The notes under the pieces: model-generated | Seen by the model: the letters and a program-made list of their open reading frames with translations, nothing else | Databases searched by the model: none | What the model was told of the DNA's origin: nothing | Assembly (NCBI GenBank): GCA_963775695.1 | Contig: CAVZJU010000007.1 | Span: 401,381 to 465,380, forward strand | From: DATBLE01 sp963775695 | GTDB lineage: Bacteria > Actinomycetota > Thermoleophilia > Gaiellales > Gaiellaceae | Length of the DNA: 64,000 nucleotides | Reading direction: 5' to 3' | Made by a program: the position numbers and the translations under genes | Part shown: piece after piece, positions 17,413-25,526 of the stretch | Layout: each line of letters begins with the position of its first letter | Position numbering within the stretch: position 1 is the stretch's first letter

Positions 17413-19125
17413 ATGGCGGCTGAGTTCCAGGTCGCCGGCGGGAACGCGAAGGCGCTCTTCACGCTGAAGGTCCACCGCGGCGACGGGATGGCGCTCCTCG
17501 CGATGAACTGGAAGCAGGGCACGCCGCCGGACGACTTCGTCGGGTTCGCGATCGAGTACCGGGAGCCGAATGGCGATCGCTTCTACTCCCTGAAGAACCG
17601 CCTCGCCTTCCCGACTGCGGGCGGCGCGTTGCCCCCGAACCAACTGTCGACGCTGCAGTCGCCGATCCAGAAGTTCCGCTGGGTGCACTTCCCGCGCAAC
17701 GCAGACCTCCTCGGCGACTTCACGTATCGGGTGACGCCGGTCTTCATGGGCGCCGACGACGCGCTCAGTTACGGCGAGACGCAGACGGTGGCGATCGAGT
17801 TGCGCCGCGAGACCTACCCCGGCCTGCTGAACGTGGCGTTCACGCGCGGCTTCGTCGCGTCGCAGGCATTCGTGGACTTCTACGAGTCGGCCGGCCCGAT
17901 CTCGACGCTTCTGCCCCCGAACGCCGACGCCGGACTGGACTTCGTACCGAGCCATCCCGAGGCTGCGAAGGCACTCGCCTGGATGGGCTTCGAGGCGCGG
18001 CAGGCCCTGCTCGACGTCCTCGACGCGGCAATCGCGGACCACAACGCGAAGGTCTGCGTGATCGCCTACGACCTCAACGAGCCCGAGGTCGTGTCGCGGC
18101 TGAAGAAGCTTCGCAAGCGCCTGAGGATCATCGTCGACGACAGCGACGCCCACGGCGAGCCGGGTTCGGCCGAGACGAAGGCGGCAGGCGCGCTCGCCGA
18201 TTCCGCGGGCGGCGACAACGTCCGGCGCCAGCACGTGCTCAACCTGCAGCACAACAAAATATTCGTCGTGGACGGCCCGAACGGCAAGACCGTCGCCTGC
18301 GGGTCGACCAACTTCAGCTGGCGCGGCTTCTACGTTCAGAACAACAACACGCTCGTGCTCCAGGGCGCGACCGCCGTGGCCGCGTACCAGGCGGCCTTCG
18401 AGGCCTACTGGCAGGGCCCGCCCAAGGGTTTCGGTGACACGGCCTCGGCGAAGTGGACGGACCTCGGCCTGCAGGGGATCGACGCCCGGGTCGCATTCTC
18501 GCCGCACTCCGCCTCGAACGCCCTGCTCGCCACGATCGCGGACGACATCGAAAAGCACACGACCTCGTCGCTGCTCTTCTCGCTGGCATTCCTCTACCAG
18601 ACGCCAGGCCCGGTCCTCGGCGCGATCCAGGACATGACCGCGCGCGACGACGTCTTCGTCTACGGGATCTCGGACCGGAAGGTGGGCGGCTTCGACTTCG
18701 TCAAGCCGGACGGAAACATCGCTCCCGTCTACCCGTCCCAGCTGCGCAAGGGCATCCCGCCGCCGTTCTCGGCGGAGCCCACCGGGGGCGGCGGCATCCG
18801 CATGCACCACAAGTTCGTGGTGATCGACTTCGACAAGCCCACCGCCCGGGTTTACCTCGGCTCGTACAACTTCTCCTCGCCCGCCGACACCAAGAACGGT
18901 GAGAATCTGCTCAGGATCCGCGACCGGCGCATCGCGGTGTCGTTCATGGTCGAGGCCCTGCGGATCTGCGACCATTACGACTTCCGCGTCAGCCAGAGCG
19001 CGAACAAGAAGGCGGGCAAGCCGTTCGTGCTCCGAAAGCCCCCGCGCGAGCCCGGCGACGTTCCGTGGTGGAAGAGGGACTACACGGACGCCCGCCGGAT
19101 GCGCGACCGCGAGCTCTTCGCCTGA
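17413..19125 (+). CDS. phospholipase D-like protein with two HKD motifs
   Basis: A 570-residue protein without signal peptide. An N-terminal domain of about 140 residues is unassigned and beta-rich, possibly fibronectin-like. Two phospholipase D repeats follow: 'LQHNKIFVVDGPNGK' then 'GSTNFSWRG' near residue 278, and 'MHHKFVVIDF' then 'LGSYNFSSP' near 463. Both keep the His and Lys (with Asp) of the HKD active site, so the enzyme should be catalytically competent as a phosphodiesterase. The substrate (phospholipid or nucleic acid) is not evident. A good promoter sits directly upstream and the following small genes are close (27 and 9 bases). Confidence 0.8.
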   Translation: MAAEFQVAGGNAKALFTLKVHRGDGMALLAMNWKQGTPPDDFVGFAIEYREPNGDRFYSLKNRLAFPTAGGALPPNQLSTLQSPIQKFRWVHFPRNADLLGDFTYRVTPVFMGADDALSYGETQTVAIELRRETYPGLLNVAFTRGFVASQAFVDFYESAGPISTLLPPNADAGLDFVPSHPEAAKALAWMGFEARQALLDVLDAAIADHNAKVCVIAYDLNEPEVVSRLKKLRKRLRIIVDDSDAHGEPGSAETKAAGALADSAGGDNVRRQHVLNLQHNKIFVVDGPNGKTVACGSTNFSWRGFYVQNNNTLVLQGATAVAAYQAAFEAYWQGPPKGFGDTASAKWTDLGLQGIDARVAFSPHSASNALLATIADDIEKHTTSSLLFSLAFLYQTPGPVLGAIQDMTARDDVFVYGISDRKVGGFDFVKPDGNIAPVYPSQLRKGIPPPFSAEPTGGGGIRMHHKFVVIDFDKPTARVYLGSYNFSSPADTKNGENLLRIRDRRIAVSFMVEALRICDHYDFRVSQSANKKAGKPFVLRKPPREPGDVPWWKRDYTDARRMRDRELFA

Positions 19126-19152
19126 CCCTTCGGCACGCGTACGCTGGCCGCA

Positions 19153-19500
19153 GTGGGCCCGCTCGACGTGATCGAGGCGCTCAGGCGCAACCGCACGGTC
19201 GACATCACGACCACCGGGGCGAAGAGCGGACGGCCGCGCCGGATCGAGACCTGGGCCTGGGTGGACGGCGACACCCTCTACCTGACCGGTAGCCCCGGCC
19301 GCCGGGACTGGTACGCCAACCTGCGCGCGAACCCGGACTTCACTCTGCACCTGAAGCGCGGCGTCCGGGCGGACGTCCCCGTACGGGCGCGGCCCGTCGT
19401 CGACCGAGCCGAGCGGCGGCCGATCTTCGAGCGGCTCCGCCCTGCCCAGGCCGATGCCTGGATCGAGCGTTCACCGCTCGTCGAGGTCGAGTTTTCGTAG
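19153..19500 (+). CDS. deazaflavin-dependent nitroreductase-like protein
   Basis: 115 residues with the F420-binding split-barrel pattern of the DUF385/Ddn family: 'LTGSPGRRDWYANLRANPDF' is the characteristic block. Family members reduce varied substrates with F420H2, or bind FMN or haem. Homologues are abundant in actinobacteria, which make F420. The start is GTG 19153. It lies 27 bases after the PLD-like gene and 9 bases before a membrane protein, so they may be co-transcribed, with no obvious shared pathway. Confidence 0.75.
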   Translation: MGPLDVIEALRRNRTVDITTTGAKSGRPRRIETWAWVDGDTLYLTGSPGRRDWYANLRANPDFTLHLKRGVRADVPVRARPVVDRAERRPIFERLRPAQADAWIERSPLVEVEFS

Positions 19501-19509
19501 GCTGGCCGC

Positions 19510-20160
19510 ATGAGCGCTGAGGCGCAGACCCGGACGGGCCAGGCCGAGCGGGAGTGGTGGCTTCGGCTGCTGCGCGTGCTGACTGCGCCCACGTCGGTCT
19601 TCGTGTGGGTGCGTGACGACTCGGCGGAGGCCGCTGCTGCGCGGCAGGAGCCGATCACGGCGCTCGTCTTTCTGTCGGGCATCTCGATCTTCCTGTCCAC
19701 CCGAACGGCCGGCCGGCTGTTCGACGACATCGAGTTCGACTGGCTGCTGGTCGTCGTCGAGGCGGTGGTCGCAGGCCTGCTCGTCGCGATCCAGAACTTC
19801 TGGGTCCTCGGCGGCGCCGTCTACCTCGGCGGGCGTGCCGCCGACAGCGCGGCCTCCTACCGCCAGGCCCGCCATGTCACCGGACTCGCGACGGCGCCCT
19901 GGGTGCTCGCGCTCCTCTTCGTCTGGCCGGTCCGGCTGGCGATGTTCGGCGCCGACGCGTTCCGTAGCGGCGGCTCCGACCACGGCCCCGCCGAGGTCGT
20001 CTTCCGCACGATCGACGTCGGCCTGCTCGTCTGGACGGCCGTGCTCGTCTACCTCGGTGTCCGCGCGCTGAACGGCTGGACGTGGGCCCGCTCGCTGGCC
20101 GGTGTCGCTGTGGGCGTGGCCGTCTTCACGCTCTTCGCGCTGCTGTTCTTCGTCTTCTGA
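19510..20160 (+). CDS. Yip1-like polytopic membrane protein
   Basis: A 216-residue protein with five likely membrane segments, starting about residue 48 and ending with a run at the C-terminus ('LAGVAVGVAVFTLFALLFFV'). The N-terminal 'WWLRLLRVLTAPTSVFVWVR' before the first span is typical of bacterial Yip1-domain proteins. Their role is unknown. It begins 9 bases after the nitroreductase-like gene and its stop is 2 bases before the GTG of a histidine phosphatase, so the genes look co-transcribed. Confidence 0.7.
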   Translation: MSAEAQTRTGQAEREWWLRLLRVLTAPTSVFVWVRDDSAEAAAARQEPITALVFLSGISIFLSTRTAGRLFDDIEFDWLLVVVEAVVAGLLVAIQNFWVLGGAVYLGGRAADSAASYRQARHVTGLATAPWVLALLFVWPVRLAMFGADAFRSGGSDHGPAEVVFRTIDVGLLVWTAVLVYLGVRALNGWTWARSLAGVAVGVAVFTLFALLFFVF

Positions 20161-20162
20161 CG

Positions 20163-20732
20163 GTGGCGGTCGAGATCGTCTACGAGACGCACGCGACGAG
20201 CGTCGACAACGAGCGTGGGATCGCGACCGGTTGGCTCGACGGCGAGCTCTCCGCGCGCGGCCGCGAGCAGGCGCGCGAGCTCGGTTGTCGGCGGCGCCAC
20301 GAGGGGATCTCTGCCGTCTACGCATCGGACCTCGGCCGCGCGGTGGAGACCGCCGAGATCGCGTTCGGCGGCACGGAGTTTCCGGTGCGGTACGACCCGC
20401 GGCTGCGCGAGTGCGACTACGGCGATCTGAACGGCGCGCCCGTCGACGAGGTCGCCGCGGTCCGCCGCTGCCATGTCGACGAGCCGTTTCCGCGTGGCGA
20501 GAGCTACCGGCAGGTGGTCGAGCGCACGCGCGCCTTCCTCGACGACGCAGCCGGCCGCCACGACGGCGAGCGGGTCGTCGTGATCGCGCACTCCGCCAAT
20601 CGCTGGGCCCTCGACCACCTCGTGCACGGCACGCCGCTCGAGGACCTGGTCGACGCTCCCTTCCAGTGGCAGGAAGGCTGGCTCTACGTCCTCTCGGCGA
20701 ACGCCTCCCGCTCGGCCGCCGACATCGAGTAG
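20163..20732 (+). CDS. histidine phosphatase family protein with altered RHG motif
   Basis: 189 residues of phosphoglycerate-mutase-like fold, starting at GTG 20163. The catalytic N-terminal motif, normally 'RHGxT', reads 'YETHATSVDNERG': the phosphorylatable His is kept but the Arg and Gly are replaced. Other family features are present: 'LSARGREQARELG', 'YASDLGRAVETAEIAFGG' and a late catalytic His in 'VVVIAHSANRWALDHLV'. A subgroup with 'THAT/THST' motifs exists, so it may still be active. Its last 49 bases overlap panB on the other strand. Confidence 0.75.
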   Translation: MAVEIVYETHATSVDNERGIATGWLDGELSARGREQARELGCRRRHEGISAVYASDLGRAVETAEIAFGGTEFPVRYDPRLRECDYGDLNGAPVDEVAAVRRCHVDEPFPRGESYRQVVERTRAFLDDAAGRHDGERVVVIAHSANRWALDHLVHGTPLEDLVDAPFQWQEGWLYVLSANASRSAADIE

Positions 20733-21541
20733 GCGTGCTCCTCGCCCGGGAACGCTCCCGAGCGCACGTCGGCGGCATACGCCTCCAGCGCGTCGCGGAT
20801 CTCGCGCGAGAGGTTCGCGTACCGTTTGACGAAGCGGGGGAGATGGCCCTCCGTCAGCCCGAGCAGGTCGTGGTAGACCAGCACCTGGCCGTCGCAGTCG
20901 GGCCCGGCGCCGATTCCGATCGTCGGGATCGACAGCTCGCGCGTGATCCGTCCTGCGACCGGGGCGGGGATCGCCTCCAGCACGATCGAGCAGCAGCCCG
21001 CGGCCTCGAGGTCGCGCGCGTGGACGAGCAGCTGCCGTGCCGCCTCTGCCGTCTTGCCCTGCGTCTTGAAGCCGCCCAGCATCGTCGCCGACTGGGGAGT
21101 CAGGCCGATGTGGCCCATCACGGGGATTCCCGACTCCACGATCCGTCGGACGCGCGAGACCATCGGGCCGGCACCCTCGAGCTTGACGATGTCGGCGCCG
21201 CCCTCCTTGACGAAGCGGATCGCCGTGCGAACCGCGTCGTCGTCGGAGACCTGGTACGAGCCGAAGGGCAGGTCGCCGACGACCAGCGGCCGGTTGGAAT
21301 GGCGCGAGACCGTCCGCGTCAGGAAGAGCATCTCGTCCACGGTGACCGGAACGGTGGTGCCTTCGTGGCCGAGGACGACCATGGCGGCCGTGTCCCCGAC
21401 GAGGACGATGTCGATGCCCGCGTCCTCGGCGAACCGCGCCCCGGGCGCGTCGTACGCGGTCACCATCACGATCTTGTCGCCGCGCGCCTTCATCGCGGCG
21501 AGCTCGGGCAGCGGCAGCTTTCCTGCCGGCATGGCGCTCAT
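20684..21541 (-). CDS. panB: 3-methyl-2-oxobutanoate hydroxymethyltransferase
   Basis: PanB adds a hydroxymethyl group to 2-oxoisovalerate to make ketopantoate, the first committed step to pantothenate and CoA. 285 residues, normal length. Motifs seen include 'VTAYDAPGARFAEDAGID', 'VGDTAAMVVLGHEGT', 'VKLEGAG' and 'GHIGLTPQS', and 'TIGIGAGPDCDGQVLV' near the C-terminus. Its start overlaps the panC stop by four bases (ATGA), so DUF2520-panC-panB form one operon on the minus strand. The 3' end overlaps the histidine phosphatase gene convergently. Confidence 0.95.
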   Translation of the reverse strand: MSAMPAGKLPLPELAAMKARGDKIVMVTAYDAPGARFAEDAGIDIVLVGDTAAMVVLGHEGTTVPVTVDEMLFLTRTVSRHSNRPLVVGDLPFGSYQVSDDDAVRTAIRFVKEGGADIVKLEGAGPMVSRVRRIVESGIPVMGHIGLTPQSATMLGGFKTQGKTAEAARQLLVHARDLEAAGCCSIVLEAIPAPVAGRITRELSIPTIGIGAGPDCDGQVLVYHDLLGLTEGHLPRFVKRYANLSREIRDALEAYAADVRSGAFPGEEHAYSMSAAEREAFAERT

Positions 21542-22299
21542 GGGGTGCCTCCTTCGAGAGGGACGTTGTCGATCAGGCGGACGGAGCCGACGCGGACGGC
21601 GGCGGCGAGGGTGGGCGGGTCGAAAGGCGCGACCTCGACGTAGTCGACGTCGAGGCCCTCGAGCATCTCGCGTGCCAGCGCGAGGTCGCCGGTGGCCAGA
21701 GCTCGCGGGATGGCGAGCGCGACCGAGCGCTCGCCATCAGAAAGCAGCGCGTTTCGCGAGGAGAGGGCGAGGCCGTCGGCGTCGCGCACCGTCGGCAGCA
21801 CGCGAAGCTCCACGTCGAGGTTCAGGTCGCGGATCATCCGACGGAGCACCTCGACCTGCTGGGCGTCCTTCTGCCCGAAGTACGCGCGGCGGGGGCAGAC
21901 GATGTTGAAGAGCTTGAGGCAGATCGTCGCGACGCCTCGGAAGTGGCCGGCCCGGAAGGCGCCTTCGAGGCCCTGCGACGCCTCGGTCACCTCGACCCAG
22001 GTCTCGTAGCCGGGTGGATAGAGCTCCTCGGGCGGGGGGACGAAGAGGACGTCGACTCCCGCCTCCTCGGCAATCGCGGCGTCGGCCGCCTCGTCGCGCG
22101 GATAGCTGGCGAGGTCGGCGGGGTCGCCGAACTGCGCCGGATTGACGAACAGGCTCGCGACCACGAGGTCGTTCTCCTCGCCCGCGGCGGCGAAGAGCGA
22201 GAGATGGCCGGCGTGGTAGGCGCCCATGGTCGGGACGAGCCCTACCTGCCCGTAGGCCAACGCCGCGCGGGTCTCCGCGATGGTGCGCGTGATCTTCAC
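21538..22299 (-). CDS. panC: pantoate--beta-alanine ligase
   Basis: PanC joins pantoate and beta-alanine using ATP to make pantothenate. 253 residues from GTG at 22299. It has 'VPTMGAYHAGHLSL' (HxGH nucleotidyl-transfer motif), 'SLFVNPAQFGDPADLASYPR', 'GHFRGVATICLKLFNIVCP', 'YFGQKDAQQ' and 'LALSSRNALLS', all typical. The start overlaps the stop of the DUF2520 gene as GTGA and its stop overlaps the panB ATG, so all three are translationally coupled. It is slightly shorter than the common 280 residues because the C-terminal domain is compact. Confidence 0.95.
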   Translation of the reverse strand: MKITRTIAETRAALAYGQVGLVPTMGAYHAGHLSLFAAAGEENDLVVASLFVNPAQFGDPADLASYPRDEAADAAIAEEAGVDVLFVPPPEELYPPGYETWVEVTEASQGLEGAFRAGHFRGVATICLKLFNIVCPRRAYFGQKDAQQVEVLRRMIRDLNLDVELRVLPTVRDADGLALSSRNALLSDGERSVALAIPRALATGDLALAREMLEGLDVDYVEVAPFDPPTLAAAVRVGSVRLIDNVPLEGGTP

Positions 22300-22955
22300 A
22301 GCGCGGTCGTCTCCGCCAGCACGCGGTACATCGGCTCGAGCTCCGGTCGGCTCTCGTGTAGCGCGTCGATATGCGCGTCGACCACCGACCAGTCGCCGCG
22401 CGCGATCGGGCCGGTGAGCTGGAAGCCGTTCTCGATCGTGCGGGTCATCAGCGGCACGAGCGCCTCCGGCGGCGCGCCGGCGTCCTGGAACAGGCGGGAG
22501 GCCGAGCGGTAGAGCGTGACCAGGTAGTTCGAGGCGATCGCCGCGCCTGCGTGGTAGAGAGCGCGTACGTCGTCGGCCAGGTCGAACGGTCGCAGGCCCA
22601 GGGTGGCCGCCAGCTGCCGGCCGAGCTCCTGCGCCTCGTCCGTGTCGGCGGTGACCGCCGCCCAGGCGCCGTCGAGCTGCTCGGGCCCCCGGTCGAGCGT
22701 GAACGTCTGGAGCGGGTGCAGCGAGAAGCGGCGTACGTGCGGATCGAGCGCCGCGAGCGGCGTCGCGCCGCTGACGTGCACGATCCACGGCCCGGGCGCG
22801 ATCCCGGCGGCGACCTCGGCGATCGCGCGGTCGGGAACGCAGAGGAGGAAGAGTTCGGCGCCACCGTCGCGCAGCTCGATGCCCCGCTCGCGCAGGCGGG
22901 CGCTCAGTGCCGAGCCCACGCGGCCGCGACCGATCACATTGACGCTGTCGACCAT
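22296..22955 (-). CDS. Rossmann-like / DUF2520 protein in the pan operon
   Basis: 219 residues. The N-terminus has a dinucleotide-binding motif, 'VNVIGRGRVGSALSARLRER', and a Rossmann half to about residue 110. The C-terminal half is the helical DUF2520 domain ('ALYHAGAAIASNYLVTLYRS'). The fold resembles ketopantoate and 3-hydroxyacid reductases. It leads the panC-panB operon, so the missing step between PanB and PanC (ketopantoate reduction, normally PanE) is a reasonable role, though the family is formally uncharacterised. Start ATG at 22955. Confidence 0.75.
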   Translation of the reverse strand: MVDSVNVIGRGRVGSALSARLRERGIELRDGGAELFLLCVPDRAIAEVAAGIAPGPWIVHVSGATPLAALDPHVRRFSLHPLQTFTLDRGPEQLDGAWAAVTADTDEAQELGRQLAATLGLRPFDLADDVRALYHAGAAIASNYLVTLYRSASRLFQDAGAPPEALVPLMTRTIENGFQLTGPIARGDWSVVDAHIDALHESRPELEPMYRVLAETTAL

Positions 22956-22997
22956 CTCGAAGCTCCAGTTCCGCAGGGGATACCGGGCAGGGGAAGT

Positions 22998-23567
22998 CTA
23001 ACGGGCGGCGGAGATCCTCCGCTCGAGCGCGGCCTTCACGTCCGGCCAGTCGTCGTCGATCACGGCGTACCAGGCGGAGTCGCGGCGCTCGCCGTCGCGG
23101 ACGAGCATGTGCTTGCGATGGATTCCCTCGAAGTCGGCGGGGATCGCTGCGAGCGCCGCTCGCGCGCGGTCGTTCTTCGCGTCGGTCTTGAACTCGACGC
23201 GCCTGGCGCCGAGCACCTCGAAGGCGTGCCGGAGGAGCAGGTACTTGGCGTCCGTGTTCGCACCCGTGCCCCAGGCCGAAGGGGTGTTCCAGGTGTTACC
23301 GATCTCGAGCCGCAGATGCTCCGGGAAGACGTTCAGGTAGCTGGTCGACCCGATTACGGTGCCGTCCATCACGACCACGAAGTGGTACATGTCGGTCGCC
23401 TCCATGGCCCGCCTGATCCACGTCTCCGTGTCGCGGGTGGTCATCCACGTCCAGGCGCGCTCGTCCGCGGCCGCCGCGCACAGACCGTCGACGTGTCGGG
23501 GCTGGATCGGCTCGAGCGTCACGATCCGTCCCTGGAGGCGCGGCCTGAGCGCGTCGTCCCACACCAT
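22998..23567 (-). CDS. GNAT acetyltransferase, RimJ/RimL-like
   Basis: 189 residues of the GNAT_3 (PF13302) type. It opens with 'LQGRIVTLEPIQPRHVDGL'. The central 'GSTSYLNVFPEHLRLEIGNT' and 'TDAKYLLLRHAFEVLGARR' with 'EFKTDAKNDRARAAL' are the acetyl-CoA and substrate regions of the ribosomal-protein N-acetyltransferase group. Substrate not evident. ATG at 23567 is the first start and gives a complete domain. It ends 42 bases after the DUF2520 start on the same strand and is divergent from the FmdB gene. Confidence 0.8.
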   Translation of the reverse strand: MVWDDALRPRLQGRIVTLEPIQPRHVDGLCAAAADERAWTWMTTRDTETWIRRAMEATDMYHFVVVMDGTVIGSTSYLNVFPEHLRLEIGNTWNTPSAWGTGANTDAKYLLLRHAFEVLGARRVEFKTDAKNDRARAALAAIPADFEGIHRKHMLVRDGERRDSAWYAVIDDDWPDVKAALERRISAAR

Positions 23568-23609
23568 GGAATTTCTAGCGCACGGGCAGTCGCTAGACTG
23601 CGCGTGCGC

Positions 23610-23825
23610 ATGCCGATCTACGAATACGTCTGCATGAAGTGCGAGTCGCACTTCGAGGAGCTTGTCCGGAACGGCGAGAAGCCGCAGTGCCCCGACTGCT
23701 CGAGCGCAAAGGTGCAGAAGCAGTTCTCCGTCTTCGCCACCCACGGGGCGGAGTCGGCGCCGAGCTTCGGCCAGACCGCGGCGGGCGGCGGCTGCTGCGG
23801 CGGCTCCTGCGGCTGCGGCCACTAG
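23610..23825 (+). CDS. FmdB-family zinc ribbon protein
   Basis: 71 residues. The FmdB/CxxC zinc ribbon is plain: 'MPIYEYVCMKCESHFEEL' then 'PQCPDCSSAKVQKQF'. A Gly/Cys-rich tail 'GGGCCGGSCGCGH' follows, common in this family. These proteins are thought to bind zinc and act as small regulators, but no precise role is known. A TAGACT hexamer ends 10 bases before ATG 23610 with no SD, so translation is probably leaderless. A 12-bp hairpin overlaps the stop. Confidence 0.85.
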   Translation: MPIYEYVCMKCESHFEELVRNGEKPQCPDCSSAKVQKQFSVFATHGAESAPSFGQTAAGGGCCGGSCGCGH

Positions 23826-23848
23826 GCTTTCGCTTCGCGAAAGCCTAG
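23822..23848 (+). terminator. 12-bp perfect hairpin at the fmdB stop
   Basis: CTAGGCTTTCGC and GCGAAAGCCTAG pair around a TTC loop; the TAG stop is inside the first arm. The core CTTTCGC-TTC-GCGAAAG recurs in reverse orientation at 26157-26173 before tsaD. Confidence 0.65.
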
Positions 23849-23888
23849 GAAGGCGACTGTCCGCTGCCTCGCCTAGACTCCGGCGTCG

Positions 23889-24524
23889 ATGCTCGACGCG
23901 CTCAGGATCGAAGCCTCGACCTGCACGCGGTGCGCACTGAGCCAGAGCCGGACTCAGGTCGTGTTCGGCAACGGCCACCCGAATGCCGACCTGATGTTCG
24001 TCGGCGAGGCGCCGGGGTTCCACGAGGACCAGCAGGGCATTCCGTTCGTCGGCCAGGCGGGCAAGCTGCTCGACAAGCTGCTCGCCGGCATCGGGCTGAC
24101 ACGCGCTGACGTCTACGTCGTGAACACGCTGAAGTGCCGGCCGCCCGGGAACCGGGATCCACTGCCCGAGGAGAAGCACGCCTGCGAGCCGTGGCTGTTC
24201 AAGCAGATCGAGCTGATCCGCCCGAAGGTGATCGCCACGCTCGGGAACCACGCGACCAAGCAGCTGACCGGCAAGGAGACCGGTATCACGCGCATCCACG
24301 GCCAGCCGCAGCAGGTCACCTACGGCTCGATGTCGGTGACGATCTTCCCGATCTTCCACCCGGCCGCGGCGCTCTACACCCCGGCGATGCTGAAGGTGCT
24401 CGAGGAGGACTTCACTCGGATCCCGGAGCTGCTGGAGCGCGAGGCGGAGCCGCTCGAGACGCTGGCCGAGCTGCTCGCCGAGACCGAGCCGGAGCCGGTC
24501 GCCGTCCAGCTCGGCCTGTTCTGA
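23889..24524 (+). CDS. udg: type 4 uracil-DNA glycosylase (4Fe-4S)
   Basis: Family 4 UDG removes uracil from DNA. 211 residues. Iron-sulfur cysteines are seen at 'CTRC' (residues 12-15) and in 'TLKCRPPGNRDPLPEEKHAC'. The active-site block is 'FVGEAPGFHEDQQGIPFVGQ' and the late His motif is 'IFPIFHPAAALY'. A TAGACT hexamer is 9 bases before ATG 23889, again suggesting a leaderless mRNA. The stop overlaps the likely start region of tsaE, so a DNA-repair gene heads the t6A gene cluster. Confidence 0.93.
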   Translation: MLDALRIEASTCTRCALSQSRTQVVFGNGHPNADLMFVGEAPGFHEDQQGIPFVGQAGKLLDKLLAGIGLTRADVYVVNTLKCRPPGNRDPLPEEKHACEPWLFKQIELIRPKVIATLGNHATKQLTGKETGITRIHGQPQQVTYGSMSVTIFPIFHPAAALYTPAMLKVLEEDFTRIPELLEREAEPLETLAELLAETEPEPVAVQLGLF

Positions 24525-24949
24525 CCCGGCTCGAGACAGGCTCATCAGAGGAGACCGAAGCGGTGGCGGCCCGGCTCGCTGTCCGGCTCCGGCCCGGGGA
24601 CGTGGTCGCCGTCTCCGGCGAGCTGGGCGCGGGGAAGACGACGTTCGTCCGCGGGGCATGCCGCGCGCTCGGCGTGACGCAGCCGGTGACGAGCCCCACC
24701 TACACGATCGGCCACCGCTACCAGGGACGGGTGCCGGTCGCCCACCTCGACCTGTACCGCTTCGAGAGCGTGTCCGAGGCCGACTGGGGCGCGCTGGAGC
24801 CGTACTTCGACGACGCCGTCGTCTTCGTCGAGTGGCCAGAGGCGGCCGGCGGCTCGCTGCCCGAGCCGCGTGTCCGGGTACGGTTATTGCACGTGGACGA
24901 GAAGCGGCGGCTGATCGTACTCGAGGGTGATGCTGACCTTGGCGTTTGA
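24521..24949 (+). CDS. tsaE: tRNA t6A synthesis ATPase TsaE
   Basis: TsaE is the ATPase that resets the TsaB-TsaD complex making N6-threonylcarbamoyl-adenosine on tRNA. The P-loop 'SGELGAGKTTFVRG' and 'SPTYTIGHRYQG', 'HLDLYRFES' and 'FVEWPEAAGG' are diagnostic. The start is uncertain: CTG 24521, inside the udg stop, gives a full-length 142-residue protein, while GTG 24563 would remove about 14 residues before the P-loop domain. Its 3' end overlaps tsaB by 23 bases, consistent with udg-tsaE-tsaB-rimI being one operon. Confidence 0.9.
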   Translation: MTRLETGSSEETEAVAARLAVRLRPGDVVAVSGELGAGKTTFVRGACRALGVTQPVTSPTYTIGHRYQGRVPVAHLDLYRFESVSEADWGALEPYFDDAVVFVEWPEAAGGSLPEPRVRVRLLHVDEKRRLIVLEGDADLGV

Positions 24950-25526
24950 CACGGCGACCGGTGCAGCGACGACCGCGCTCGTCCGGGACGGCGACGTGCT
25001 TGGCGAGCGAGTCGGGCGGGCGTCCGCGGTGCTCGCGGACGCCGACGAGCTGCTCCGCGCGGCCGGCCTGGGCCCCGGCGATCTCGACCTGCTCGCCGTC
25101 GGCGTCGGCCCCGGCAGCTTCACCGGCGTGCGGATCGGGCTCGCGGCCGTCCGCGGCCTGGCGCTCGCGCTGGACGTGCCGGTGGCGGGCGTATCGACCC
25201 TGGAGGCGCTCGCCGCCGGAGCGCCCGGCGCCGTCCCGGTCGTCGATGCCAAACGCGGCGAGATCTTCAGCCTCGTCTCCGGCCATGCGCGGTGCCTGGC
25301 ACCGGACGACCTCCAGGTGGAGAGGGACCGGACGTACGTGGGCGACGGGGCGATGCGCTACCGGGCCACGATCCAGGAACGGGGAGGTGTCGTGCCTCCC
25401 GACGGCAGCGAGCTCCACGCTCCACTCGCACTCTTCCACGCCCGGCTGGCCGGCGCGGGCGGCCCGGCCGAGCTCGTCGAGCCGGTCTATCTCAGAGCTC
25501 CCGATGCCGAGAGGGCGCTCCCATGA
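24927..25526 (+). CDS. tsaB: tRNA t6A synthesis protein TsaB
   Basis: TsaB is the inactive paralogue and partner of TsaD. 199 residues, of the short TsaB type. It reads 'LTLAFDTATGAATTALVRDG', 'VGVGPGSFTGVRIGLAAVRG' and 'VPVVDAKRGEIFSLV', all family blocks. Start is GTG 24927, with ATG 24930 just after. It overlaps tsaE upstream and rimI downstream (ATGA at 25523), so translation of the cluster is coupled. Confidence 0.92.
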   Translation: MMLTLAFDTATGAATTALVRDGDVLGERVGRASAVLADADELLRAAGLGPGDLDLLAVGVGPGSFTGVRIGLAAVRGLALALDVPVAGVSTLEALAAGAPGAVPVVDAKRGEIFSLVSGHARCLAPDDLQVERDRTYVGDGAMRYRATIQERGGVVPPDGSELHAPLALFHARLAGAGGPAELVEPVYLRAPDAERALP

